Source: Myxococcales bacterium (GTDB taxonomy: Bacteria; Myxococcota_A; Polyangia; Nannocystales; Nannocystaceae). From it: DNA of 64,000 nucleotides. The translations under genes were made by a program, and so were the position numbers. Under the pieces are notes generated by a model. The model worked only from the letters and a program-made list of their open reading frames with translations, made no database searches and had not been told where the DNA came from. How positions within the stretch are numbered: position 1 is the stretch's first letter; every line of letters begins with the position of its first letter. Shown here one piece after another: positions 19,229 to 27,504 of the stretch. The stretch spans positions 1 through 64,000 of the forward strand of contig JACKDW010000012.1 in NCBI GenBank assembly GCA_020633295.1, written 5' to 3'.

Positions 19229-20452
19229 TCAGCGCCCGGGCGCGAATCGTCGCGCGACGAAGTCCCCCCACGCGCCGCGCGTCGGGATCCCCCGCGCGCC
19301 TGGCTCGAGGTACAGGACGCGGCTGCAGTGGGTGAAGCGCGCGAGGGCACGCGTCGTCCGTCGCGTCACCGGCGTCGCTCGCAGCGCCATGACGTGCACG
19401 CGCGTGACGCCCTCGTCCGCCGCCTGGGCGAGCGCCGCGTGCACGTCCTCCATGGGCGTGTCCGGGGGGCTCCAGAGGTACACGCCGCCCGACGTCTCGC
19501 ACCCCTCCTCGTCGTAGCCGAGCGCGCGCCGCGTCTCGTGGTCGCGCGCCCAGCCGGGGTACGGCTTGAGCTCGCATCGCCGAAGCGGGAGCACGGGCTC
19601 GCAGCGCTCGAGCGCGGCGAAGCCGAGCCGCGACAGGTCTGCCTCCGTGCTCATCACGGGCTGGTGCTCGTGGCGCGCCTCGTCGTGACGGAGCGGGTCG
19701 CGGACATCGGCGCGCAGCGGCGCGACCGCGACGACGGCCGCGACGCCGAGGGCGCACACCGACGCGCCGACCAGCAGCGAGGCGCGCGAAGAGGGCGCGG
19801 CTCGCCGGCGCCACCCCAGCCCCGCGAGCGCGGCGATCGTCAGCGCGATGACGCCCTGCAGGATCGCGCGCCGCAGCTCGAGGTCATCGTGGGCGAGCGT
19901 CGCCTGGGGCCAGCCGCACGGGGGCGCGCTCCAGTAGTTGCGAAACGGCTGCGCCAGGACCCACTCGAAGCCCCAGGAGGTGATCAGCGCGCCCGCCGTC
20001 GCGATCGGGAGGCACAGGAGCGCGGCGTCGAGCTCGTGGACATAGGCCCCGCAGCGTCGCCGCGCGCGGCGGAACGCGGGCGCGGCGACGAGCAGCAGCG
20101 CGGTGCCCCAGGCGAGCGCGAACCACGATGAATTGTGAATCCGACCCGCGATCGCGGTGCTCCGGCGCTCGGCGGGGATGCTCGGCCACGGGGGCTCGGT
20201 GAGCCGGTGGAGCCGCAGCATGAATTCATAGGTCAGCGCGATGTCGACGACGGCCCAGGCGAGCGCCGCGAGCGTGAGCGCGAGCGCGAGGCCGGCGCTG
20301 ATCAGCGCGAGCCTTCGGCGACGGCTGACGAGCGCGAGGAGCAGGGCGAGCGCGGTAGCGACGATCCACGGCGTGACCCAGGGCGCCTCGGCGAAGAGGT
20401 ATCGCCAGGCGCGGGGGTGCACCGGGACGAGGAGCATGTCGAGGCCGTCCAT
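19229..20452 (-). CDS. polytopic membrane protein of unknown function
   Basis: A 407-residue protein. The first 265 residues hold about six hydrophobic helices (for example WIVATALALLLALVS, ALISAGLALALTLAALAW). The last 140 residues are soluble, with four Cys and a phrase VYLWSPPDTPMEDVHAALAQA; I recognise no family. ATG at 20452 overlaps the TGA of the preceding small gene by one base (TGATG), so translation is probably coupled; a GTG three bases earlier is possible. Confidence 0.75.
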   Translation of the reverse strand: MDGLDMLLVPVHPRAWRYLFAEAPWVTPWIVATALALLLALVSRRRRLALISAGLALALTLAALAWAVVDIALTYEFMLRLHRLTEPPWPSIPAERRSTAIAGRIHNSSWFALAWGTALLLVAAPAFRRARRRCGAYVHELDAALLCLPIATAGALITSWGFEWVLAQPFRNYWSAPPCGWPQATLAHDDLELRRAILQGVIALTIAALAGLGWRRRAAPSSRASLLVGASVCALGVAAVVAVAPLRADVRDPLRHDEARHEHQPVMSTEADLSRLGFAALERCEPVLPLRRCELKPYPGWARDHETRRALGYDEEGCETSGGVYLWSPPDTPMEDVHAALAQAADEGVTRVHVMALRATPVTRRTTRALARFTHCSRVLYLEPGARGIPTRGAWGDFVARRFAPGR

Positions 20453-20601
20453 CACCAGTTCCGAAACGACGCGATGAAGTGCCAGTAGCTGCCGAGGTCG
20501 AACAGCGCGAGCGCGAGCAGCCCGAGCCCCACGGCCGCGAGCAGCGTCCCCAGATCGACCGGGACGCGGCGTTCGGGTGGCGGCTTCACATCGACTGACA
20601 C
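20452..20601 (-). CDS. 49-residue membrane protein coupled to the next gene
   Basis: Starts at GTG 20601 with GGAG 8-9 nt upstream and reads MSVDVKPPPERRVPVD, then one hydrophobic helix (LGTLLAAVGLGLLALALF), then SYWHFIASFRNW. The stop overlaps the ATG of the 407-residue membrane protein. The third codon positions are nearly all G or C, as in the neighbouring real genes. It is probably a small subunit or assembly partner of that protein (inference). Confidence 0.65.
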   Translation of the reverse strand: MSVDVKPPPERRVPVDLGTLLAAVGLGLLALALFDLGSYWHFIASFRNW

Positions 20602-20692
20602 GCGGCGCGCTCCGGAAGGTTCCTCGCGCCAGGGTACCGCTCGCCCGCGTGCGTCTCGCGGCTCGACGCCGAGCGCGCGCGCGCCGACGTCG

Positions 20693-21778
20693 CTACGCGC
20701 TCGCGGGCCCGAGCGCGGCGAGCAGGCGGTCGAGCGCGTCGTGATCCGAGCCGCGCGCCGCGGCGCGCTCGCGGTAGGTCGCGAGCATCAGCCGCGTCTG
20801 ATCGCCGACCTTCGTGAAGTGATAGCGAAAGTAGGTCTCGAGGTCGAAGGGCGCGAGCCAGGGCATCAGCGCGCCGACGAGCCACAGGACCGGCGCGCTC
20901 GTCACCAGCCAGACGAGCCCGCGTCGGTACCCGGGTCGCGCCGCCGCCGTCGCCTGGCGGATCGCGTCGCGGGCGAGCGCCCGGCGCGTCGTCGTGAGCT
21001 GTCTGATCGACCATCCCGCGACCTCGAGCGCGGCGACGCCCGGGATCAGCAGCGACGACGTGAAGGCCATCAGCGCGGGGACATCGGCGACGCGCTTCGC
21101 CGTGCCGCCGCCGCGCCGCAGCGCCGCGACGACCTCGCGGGTCCGCTCGCGCTCGCCGCTGAACACGTTGGGGCTCAGCCAGGTCTCGTAGAACGCGACG
21201 CCCGGCGCCGCGCTCGCGATCGGCCGCTTCGCGGACGCGCCGGGCAGCGGGTGCTGGTACGCGACGAAGCTGATCAGGCCGGTGACGAGCTGCGACGCGG
21301 GCGCGCGGCGGGTCAGGTACGCGCGGTCGCCCAGGTCGGGCTGCAGACAGACGATGGTCGCGTCGCCGACCGCGGGCACGAATTCGTCGAGCCACGAGGG
21401 GTCCTCGGGGGCGCTCGCGTCCCCGCGCAGGCCCGTCGACGACACGCACAGCCAGACCTGGTCCCAGCGGCGCGCCGCGACCTCATCGCCGCGCGTGAGC
21501 ACCTCGAGGCCTCGCAGCGGCGCGCCGCACCTGCGGCCGCGCCCGCGCAGCGGGTAGAGCAGGAAGCCCTCGCGGCAGGCGTCGGCGTGGCGCGGCTTGA
21601 CGAACACGGAGACCTTCGCGCCGCCGCGGACGAGGTGCAGCGCGTAGACCTGACCGACCGCGCCGGCGCCGACGATCAGCACGCGCGGCGCGTCGGGCTC
21701 GAAGACGTCCTCGGAGGCGTCCGCGGAGGCGTTCGCGGAGGCGTCCGCGGACGCGGTAGTTTTCGTCGCGCTCGGCAC
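20693..21778 (-). CDS. ketopantoate reductase-like (ApbA/PanE) NAD(P)-binding protein
   Basis: About 361 residues. After a 30-residue Ala/Ser/Asp tail comes a Rossmann start, PRVLIVGAGAVGQVYALHL, the G-x-G-x-x-G signature of ApbA/PanE proteins. The C-terminal half is helical with two hydrophobic stretches (PVLWLVGALMPWL). The family reduces 2-oxo acids with NADPH, as in pantothenate synthesis, but this copy is diverged and its substrate is unknown. The start is uncertain: GTG at 21778 is the only suitable codon before the Rossmann fold. A 12-bp repeat (GCGTCCGCGGAG type) at 21712-21753 encodes the ADASANAS tail. Confidence 0.7.
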   Translation of the reverse strand: MPSATKTTASADASANASADASEDVFEPDAPRVLIVGAGAVGQVYALHLVRGGAKVSVFVKPRHADACREGFLLYPLRGRGRRCGAPLRGLEVLTRGDEVAARRWDQVWLCVSSTGLRGDASAPEDPSWLDEFVPAVGDATIVCLQPDLGDRAYLTRRAPASQLVTGLISFVAYQHPLPGASAKRPIASAAPGVAFYETWLSPNVFSGERERTREVVAALRRGGGTAKRVADVPALMAFTSSLLIPGVAALEVAGWSIRQLTTTRRALARDAIRQATAAARPGYRRGLVWLVTSAPVLWLVGALMPWLAPFDLETYFRYHFTKVGDQTRLMLATYRERAAARGSDHDALDRLLAALGPASA

Positions 21779-21979
21779 CGTCGCATCGTGACCCGCCGCG
21801 CCCGCGACGTCTAGCGCCGCGTCGCGCGTGTACGTCGGGAGCGCGCCCCAACGCGACGCTGGCTCCGACGTCCCGCGGCGCCAGACCCGGCGCGCGCGGC
21901 GATCTGTTACGATGTCGCGACGAGCCGCGGTTGGCTCGTGCGCGTCACGACGCGGACTCCAGGGAAGGACACGGCGTAC

Positions 21980-22354
21980 ATGCAACTCGGCGCATTCTCG
22001 ATCAGCCTGACGGTCAAGGACATCGGCCGCTCTCGACAATTTTATCAGAAGCTCGGCTTCTCCGTGGTCGGCGGGAACCAGGAGCAGAAGTGGCTGATCC
22101 TCCGCAACGGGACCACGACGATCGGCCTGTTCGAGGGGATGTTCGATCGCAACACCTTGACGTTTAACCCGGGCTGGGACGCGAGCTGCGCCAGGGTGGA
22201 CGGCTTCAAGGATGTCCGCACGATCCGGAGCGAGCTCGAGGCGCTCGGCGTCGAGGTCACCGACGGCAACACAGGTGATCGCGACGAGGGCCCGGCCCAC
22301 ATCGTGATCCGCGATCCAGACGGCAACCCGATCCTGATCGATCAGCACATCTGA
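21980..22354 (+). CDS. VOC (glyoxalase/bleomycin resistance) superfamily protein
   Basis: A 124-residue protein, the usual single-module length. It opens with FSISLTVKDIGRSRQFYQKLGF and closes with VIRDPDGNPILIDQH, the typical paired beta-alpha-beta-beta-beta motifs. ATG at 21980 is taken because it begins right at the VOC fold; AAGGGAAGGA lies about 12 nt upstream. Likely a dimeric metal-binding enzyme or binding protein; substrate unknown. Followed by a bidirectional terminator. Confidence 0.88.
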   Translation: MQLGAFSISLTVKDIGRSRQFYQKLGFSVVGGNQEQKWLILRNGTTTIGLFEGMFDRNTLTFNPGWDASCARVDGFKDVRTIRSELEALGVEVTDGNTGDRDEGPAHIVIRDPDGNPILIDQHI

Positions 22355-22378
22355 CGCGACGCGCCGGAGCGACCGAGA

Positions 22379-22464
22379 CCGAGACCAAGCGCGCCGCGCA
22401 CCCGACCCGTTGATCGACGGTGCAGGGCCCCGCGCGGGCCAGGGATGGACGCGCTTGGTCTCGG
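22379..22464. terminator. bidirectional terminator with 15-bp perfect outer stem
   Basis: CCGAGACCAAGCGCG (22379-22393) pairs with CGCGCTTGGTCTCGG (22450-22464). A second hairpin, GGCCC-CGCGC-GGGCC, lies inside the 56-nt loop. It fills the gap between the VOC stop and the stop of the opposing lipoprotein gene, which begins one base further on. Confidence 0.75.
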
Positions 22465-22465
22465 C

Positions 22466-23776
22466 CTAGAAGCGCAGCCCGCCGGGCGTGAGCTGCAGCT
22501 GGGCGCGACGACGCGGGACCGTCTCGGCCCGCGCGCGCGAGCGCTTGAGGACCACGATACCGCCCGCGAGCAGCGCGACGCCGACCGCCGCCGAGACGGC
22601 GCCGCCGATGGCGATCCCGGGGCTGTCGGCCATGCCGCCGAAGAGCCCCAGGAAGCCGCCCACGAACACGAGCGCGCCGCCCGAGGCCGTGATCGCGACG
22701 CCGTTGAGCGCCCGCTTCGGCGACGAGCTGTAGGCCCGGACCTGCAGCCCGGCGCCCTCGACCACGTGCTCGTCGAGCGCCGTGAGGCGCACGCGGTTGC
22801 GCTTCTCCCACGGCGCCTTCCGCTTGTCTGGCTCGTCCTCGTCGTTCGTCGCGGTCATCGTCACCGGGCGGCTGGGGTCGACCCACGAGGTGCACGGCGT
22901 GGTGCACAGCGTCTCGTCACCCACCTGCACGCGCCACTGCGTCTCGTTGTCGCCCGCGACGAAGTCCACGGCCAGCGTCCCCGGGCGCCCGACGTCGGCG
23001 GCGCGACCGGGCAGCGGCCACAGGAACACCTGGATCGGCGAGGCGCAGTCCTGGTGCGGGCCGAGCTCGGTCGCCTCGCCGCAGCGATCGGGCGCGCCCG
23101 CCGAGCGCAGGACCTGGGCGTTCCGCTCGACGTTCGCGCCGCCGCCTCCGATCTGCTTGACCGTCGCCGTCCCGCCGCCCTTGATCTGCCCCTCGTTGCG
23201 CAGCGCGTAGGCGCCGACGGCGACGGCCTCGATGATGTGCGTGGCCCGGGCGCAGTCGGCCGCGCCGTCGATGAGCTGCTCGGTCTGCTCCTCGAGTCGC
23301 ATGTGCCCCGAGACATGTGTCGTAATGGACAGGCTCCCGGAGCGCGCGAGCTCGCTCTCGAGCGTCACCGCGCCGAGCGGCAGCTTGAGGTACAGCTCGT
23401 CCTTGTTGGCGATCTCGAGCGTCTCGACCGCCGGCGTCGTGCGCTGCCAGCGGTAGTGACCGCCGACGCGGCAGCGCGAGACGATCCGCATCTCGCAGCC
23501 CGAGTACTCGACCGCGACGCCGCCGCTGCGGAGCATGCTCTCGAGGTTGGCCTTCTCCGAGCCCGACCACTCGGTGACCAGCGGCGTGTGGTGGGTGGCG
23601 GCCTCGAGGCAGCGCGCGCGGTTGTCGGGCGGCGTGATCAGCACGGGGCCGGGATCCGCGCGGCGGAAGCAGCCCGGCAGCGTCGTCGTCGCGGTGAGCA
23701 GCGCGAGCGAGCCGACGCCGACGCGCGCCGCGGCGCGGAGCCTACGCCGGTGACGAGTCGTGTTCGCGCGCTGCAT
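22466..23776 (-). CDS. lipoprotein with C-terminal membrane helices
   Basis: A 436-residue protein. The signal ends in TTLPGCFRR (lipobox). The central region, about residues 40-190, contains phrases common in myxobacterial surface lipoproteins (YSGCEMRIVSRCRVGG, LPLGAVTLESELARSG). Around residues 260-300 CTTPCTSWVDPS looks like a PEGA-type turn. Two hydrophobic helices near the end (LVFVGGFLGLFGG, GGAVSAAVGVALLAGG) precede a basic tail. No enzymatic motif seen. Confidence 0.78.
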   Translation of the reverse strand: MQRANTTRHRRRLRAAARVGVGSLALLTATTTLPGCFRRADPGPVLITPPDNRARCLEAATHHTPLVTEWSGSEKANLESMLRSGGVAVEYSGCEMRIVSRCRVGGHYRWQRTTPAVETLEIANKDELYLKLPLGAVTLESELARSGSLSITTHVSGHMRLEEQTEQLIDGAADCARATHIIEAVAVGAYALRNEGQIKGGGTATVKQIGGGGANVERNAQVLRSAGAPDRCGEATELGPHQDCASPIQVFLWPLPGRAADVGRPGTLAVDFVAGDNETQWRVQVGDETLCTTPCTSWVDPSRPVTMTATNDEDEPDKRKAPWEKRNRVRLTALDEHVVEGAGLQVRAYSSSPKRALNGVAITASGGALVFVGGFLGLFGGMADSPGIAIGGAVSAAVGVALLAGGIVVLKRSRARAETVPRRRAQLQLTPGGLRF

Positions 23777-23987
23777 GACCGTGTGCTCCCGGGGCCGCGG
23801 CGCGACCCGCCGCCGTGATCATACGCGCCGTCGTCGCGCGCTCACCAGCGTGGGCGCGGCGCGGGCGTATGCGCTCGTCGCGGTACCGCGCGCGCCCTAC
23901 GAGCGGTCTTCACCGAGGATGTCCTGGGCGACAGGTCGAGGCGGGCGCTCGCGGCCGCGCCCCCGCCTCGCGTGTTACAACCCCTCC

Positions 23988-24488
23988 ATGGGCGAGAGAC
24001 GGCGTACGCGCGGCGACTGTGGAAACCATCGAGGGCGGCGCGCGGGGCCGGGCGCCGGCCCGTGGCTGCTGGCGCTAGGGCTCGCGCTGTCGCTCGGCGC
24101 CTGCAAGAAGTCCGAGACCCAGGCGCCCGAGCCGACGGGCGACGAGGCGGGCGAGCAGGAGGGCGAGGGCGAGCTGGAGGAGCTCGAGGAGGATCCCTAC
24201 CTCAACCCCTCCAACTTCATCACCGTCGTCGAGGGCCACATGGACGAGATCGACGCCTGCTACGGCGAGACCGCCGGCAAGGAGGCCGACGCGCCCACGG
24301 GGCGCGTGCGCGCGACGATCGTCATCGACCGCGACGGCGTGGTGAAGGACGTCACCTACGACGACCAGCGCAGCGACCTCAAGCACGACGGCCTGTACGC
24401 GTGCATCAAGGACGCGGCCATGAAGTGGTCGTTCCCCACGAGCATCGGCGAGCTCGACCAGCCGATGCCCTACACCTTCAAGTTTTAA
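23988..24488 (+). CDS. lipoprotein with AgmX/PglI-type C-terminal domain
   Basis: A 166-residue protein. The signal ends in LSLGACKKS (lipobox), followed by a 40-residue Glu-rich linker. Residues about 80-165 are the TonB-like AgmX/PglI C-terminal fold: the phrases DEIDACYGE, V-R-A-T-I-V-I-D-R-D-G-V-V-K-D-V and C-I-K-D-A-A-M-K-W-S-F-P are its hallmarks. AgmX and PglI are linked to gliding motility in Myxococcus xanthus; this small version may be a separate assembly factor. TACAAC ends 6 nt before the ATG, a possible leaderless start. Confidence 0.82.
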   Translation: MGERRRTRGDCGNHRGRRAGPGAGPWLLALGLALSLGACKKSETQAPEPTGDEAGEQEGEGELEELEEDPYLNPSNFITVVEGHMDEIDACYGETAGKEADAPTGRVRATIVIDRDGVVKDVTYDDQRSDLKHDGLYACIKDAAMKWSFPTSIGELDQPMPYTFKF

Positions 24489-24563
24489 AAGAAGTCGTGC
24501 GCGGCCCGGGCTCGCGGGGCGCTCAGCAGCTCGCCGTCTAGCGCGGCGCGCGGAGGCGGCGGG

Positions 24564-24569
24564 TATACT
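24564..24569 (+). promoter_or_regulatory. -10 TATACT 8 nt before the 24578 ATG
   Basis: GGGTATACTCG lies just before the start and is repeated almost letter for letter at the paralog (26245-26250). No -35 consensus and no Shine-Dalgarno sequence. Transcription would begin at about the start codon. Confidence 0.55.
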
Positions 24570-24577
24570 CGCCCGTG

Positions 24578-25525
24578 ATGCTCGGCGCGCGCACAAGGCT
24601 CCTCGCGGCGTTGGTCGTCATGGTCGTCGCCTGCGGCCCGGCGGGCCCGGCGGGCCGGACCAGCGAGGACGCCTCGACCCAGGGCGCGGGCTCCTCGGGC
24701 GACAGCGCGGGCACCACCGCGGGGTCGGCGGGCTCGAGCTCGTCAGGCGCCATGTCGTCGACCGTGACGACCGCGTCGTCGAGCGGCTCGAGCGACGCGA
24801 GCGCAGGGTCGACGGGCTGCGAGTTCATCTGCGACACCGACATGCCCGGGCCGATGATCGACTGCGACACCTTCGCCCAGGACTGTCCGGAGGGCCAGAA
24901 GTGTGCAGCCTACGACAGCGACATGAACGGCGCCTGGGACTCGACCCAGTGCGTTGGACTCGCGGGCGACGGGCAGCTGGGCGATCCGTGCACGGCTGAG
25001 CCCGGCAAGACGGGGGTGGACAGCTGCGACGTCGGCTACATGTGCTGGGACCTCGACGAGGAGGGCGTGGGCGTGTGCGTGGCGCAGTGCACGGGCACGC
25101 CCGAGAACCCCATGTGCCCGCCGGGCAGTCAGTGCGTAACCTGCCAGGAGTGCGTGATCTCGATCTGCCGCAGCGGCTGCAACCCGCTGCTTCAGGACTG
25201 CATGGGTGGCGAGCTCTGTATCGGCGACTTCAACGGCGATGGGTTCCTCTGTGTGCTCGACGCCTCGGGCGACATGGCGCCCGAGGGCACGCCCTGCGAG
25301 CTCGCCAACGTCTGCAACGCGGGCACCATGTGCGTGAACCAGGACTTCTACCCGAACCCGGCCTGCGAGGGGTCGCTGGGCTGCTGCGCGCCGTTTTGCG
25401 ACCTCGACGACCCGGGCTCCTGCGACGGGCTGTCCGTCGACGGCGTCGAGTGCGTCCCGTACCACGAGCCCGGCGCGGCCCCGCCGGGGCTCGAGAACGT
25501 CGGCGTCTGCGGCGTCGCGCCGTAG
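24578..25525 (+). CDS. Cys-rich lipoprotein, paralog of the 26259 gene
   Basis: About 315 residues. Lipobox VVACGPA, then a Ser/Thr/Gly linker of about 60 residues, then a body with around 30 cysteines in short knots (CEFICDTDMPGPM, CPEGQKCAAY, CTGTPENPMCPPGSQC, LGCCAPFCDLDDPG). This composition is typical of disulfide-rich myxobacterial surface lipoproteins with no known role. It is about 80 percent identical by eye to the 26259 gene, including the promoter. A GTG three bases upstream is an equal start candidate. Confidence 0.85.
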   Translation: MLGARTRLLAALVVMVVACGPAGPAGRTSEDASTQGAGSSGDSAGTTAGSAGSSSSGAMSSTVTTASSSGSSDASAGSTGCEFICDTDMPGPMIDCDTFAQDCPEGQKCAAYDSDMNGAWDSTQCVGLAGDGQLGDPCTAEPGKTGVDSCDVGYMCWDLDEEGVGVCVAQCTGTPENPMCPPGSQCVTCQECVISICRSGCNPLLQDCMGGELCIGDFNGDGFLCVLDASGDMAPEGTPCELANVCNAGTMCVNQDFYPNPACEGSLGCCAPFCDLDDPGSCDGLSVDGVECVPYHEPGAAPPGLENVGVCGVAP

Positions 25526-25549
25526 TCGTCGACGCACTGCATTCGGCGA

Positions 25550-26197
25550 CTACCCGGGCGCGACCATCGACACGTCGCCCGTCGTCGCGTCGGCGCGCTC
25601 GAGCAGCTCGCGGTACCAGTCGGCCGCGCGCGCGGCCTGGTCCTCGTGCCCGATCGGCGCCCACAGCAGCGACAGACTGCGGCGCGTGTCGTCGTGGGTC
25701 TTGGTCCGCTGCGAGTCTTTCACCGCGTTGGCGCACGGGCCCTCGCGGTCGAACAGGCACAGCAGCCCGCCGACGTCGATCTCCTGGCCGGCGCTGTTGA
25801 ACACGTAGCGCGCGCCCTTGTCGGCGATCCCGACGCGCAGCGGCGGCGCGGCGCGGTCGAGGTCGACGACGCTGATCGGCAGGCCGCTGTGCAGCGAGAC
25901 CACGTTGCAGGCGTCGACCAGGAGGTTGATCGAGCCGAGCGCGCCCTTGCCCGCCGCCTTGACCAGGTACTCCGAGGCCGGCTTGCCGCGACCGGTGGGC
26001 TTGTAGCCGCCGTGGCGCAGGAGGTCGCGGACGACCTGTCGCAATTCCTCGCTGCGCTCCACGGGGGTCGGGGCGTCGAGCGCCAGGCCCTCGCGCAGCC
26101 ACGGGGGCGACGCCAGCGACGACAGCGGCCCGGGGAGGTTGGCCTGGAACGCGACGAGCGCGAGCCGGGGGTGGGGATCGACGACGAGCTCGACCAT
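25550..26197 (-). CDS. B3/B4 (tRNA-synthetase-type) domain protein
   Basis: A 215-residue protein. Residues about 40-200 match stand-alone B3/4 domains, the editing-like module of phenylalanyl-tRNA synthetase beta: RQVVRDLLRHGGYKPTGRGKPASEYL, NLLVDACNVVSLHSGLP and DREGPCANAVKDSQRTKT carry the usual conserved positions. Such proteins may edit mischarged tRNA or bind free amino acids. ATG at 26197 is chosen; the open frame further on runs into the divergent lipoprotein promoter. It sits between two paralogous lipoprotein genes, so it was probably present when the pair duplicated around it, or inserted later. Confidence 0.82.
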   Translation of the reverse strand: MVELVVDPHPRLALVAFQANLPGPLSSLASPPWLREGLALDAPTPVERSEELRQVVRDLLRHGGYKPTGRGKPASEYLVKAAGKGALGSINLLVDACNVVSLHSGLPISVVDLDRAAPPLRVGIADKGARYVFNSAGQEIDVGGLLCLFDREGPCANAVKDSQRTKTHDDTRRSLSLLWAPIGHEDQAARAADWYRELLERADATTGDVSMVAPG

Positions 26198-26244
26198 GCG
26201 GGCGGATTGCGCCACAGCGCGGCGCGGCGCGCAAGTGCGGCCGG

Positions 26245-26250
26245 TATACT
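26245..26250 (+). promoter_or_regulatory. -10 TATACT 8 nt before the 26259 ATG
   Basis: CCGGTATACTCGTCCGCG precedes the ATG, matching the paralogous promoter at 24564-24569. No ribosome site, so a leaderless mRNA is likely. Confidence 0.55.
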
Positions 26251-26258
26251 CGTCCGCG

Positions 26259-27212
26259 ATGATCCGCGCGCGCTCCAACCTCCTCGCTGCGTCTGTCCTC
26301 ACGCTCGCCGCCTGCGGCCCCGCGGGCCCGGCGGGGCAGACCAGCGAGGACGCGAGCTCGACCCAGGGCGAGGGCTCGGAGGGCAGCGTCGGCACCACCG
26401 AAGGGCCGGCGGGCTCGAGCTCGTCGGGCGCGACGTCGTCGAGCTCGATGACGACGACCGCCACGACGACCTTCTCGTCGAGCGACTCGAGCGCGGTGAC
26501 GACGAGCTGCGAGTTTATCTGCGACACCGATATGCCGGGGCCGATGATCGAGTGCGACATCTTCGCCCAGAACTGTCCGGAGGGCCAGAAATGCGCGGCC
26601 TACGACAGCAACATGGACGGCGCCTGGGACTCGGTCCAGTGCGTCGACGCGGGCGACGGGCAGCTCGAGGACCCGTGCACGGCCGAGCCCGGCCTCACGG
26701 GCGTGGACAGCTGCGACCTCGGCTACATGTGCTGGAACCTCGACGAGGAGGGCGTGGGCGTGTGCGAGGCGCTGTGCACGGGCACGCCCGAGAACCCCAT
26801 GTGCCCGCCGGGCAGCCAGTGCGTGATCTGCCAGGACTGCGTGTTCCCGATCTGCCTCGGCGGCTGCGACCCGCTGCTCCAGGACTGCATCGGCGACGAG
26901 GTTTGTATCGGTGACCCCAACGGCGAGGGCTTCCTCTGTGTGCTCGACGCCTCCGGGGACATGGCGCCCGAGGGCACGCCCTGCGAGTTCGCCAACGTGT
27001 GCAACGCGGGCACCATGTGCGTAAGCCCGGCCTTCTACCCGAACCCGGACTGCCAGGGCTCGCTGGGCTGCTGCGCGCCGTTCTGCGACCTCGACGACCC
27101 AGGCTCCTGCGAGGGTCTGTCCGTCGACGGCGTCGAGTGCGTGCCCTACTACGGGGACGGCGAGGCGCCGCCCGGGCTCGAGAACGTCGGCGTCTGCGGC
27201 GTGGCGCCGTAG
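26259..27212 (+). CDS. Cys-rich lipoprotein, paralog of the 24578 gene
   Basis: A 317-residue protein with lipobox LTLAACGPA, a Ser/Thr linker and the same cysteine framework as the 24578 product (CEFICDTDMPGPM, CPEGQKCAAYDS, CPPGSQC, LGCCAPFCDLDDPG, VGVCGVAP at the end). Differences cluster in the linker and at single positions. Probably a surface-exposed, disulfide-stabilised lipoprotein. ATG 26259 is fixed by alignment to the paralog. Confidence 0.87.
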   Translation: MIRARSNLLAASVLTLAACGPAGPAGQTSEDASSTQGEGSEGSVGTTEGPAGSSSSGATSSSSMTTTATTTFSSSDSSAVTTSCEFICDTDMPGPMIECDIFAQNCPEGQKCAAYDSNMDGAWDSVQCVDAGDGQLEDPCTAEPGLTGVDSCDLGYMCWNLDEEGVGVCEALCTGTPENPMCPPGSQCVICQDCVFPICLGGCDPLLQDCIGDEVCIGDPNGEGFLCVLDASGDMAPEGTPCEFANVCNAGTMCVSPAFYPNPDCQGSLGCCAPFCDLDDPGSCEGLSVDGVECVPYYGDGEAPPGLENVGVCGVAP

Positions 27213-27250
27213 CTCCGTAGCGCCGTGGCGGCGTGGCGCCGTAGCGCCGT
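27201..27250. repeat. GC-rich short repeats after the Cys-rich lipoprotein
   Basis: GTAGCGCCGT and GTGGCGCCGT are repeated four times across the stop codon and the following bases. The rest of the 290-bp gap to the next gene has a TGACCG/CGGTCA dyad (about 27321-27360) that may act as terminator; no gene seen. Confidence 0.4.
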
Positions 27251-27504
27251 ACCAACGCCGTCGCCAGAGTCACGCGCGCGACCGCGCTGCCCGGATCTGG
27301 GATTCGCCGATCCCGAACTCGGTGACCGCGTCTGGGATCCGGTGTTCCCGGACCCGGTCAGCGCGGCGCGTCGTCGTCCTCGCGGGCGCCTCGTGGAGCA
27401 TCAGCGGCTCGCGCGGGGCGGCACGGCGCTTGCTGTGCTGCGTGTGGGCGCCCGACGCGGGCGTGATGAACACGAACCAGCGCGCGCGCGCGCGGAGACA
27501 TACG

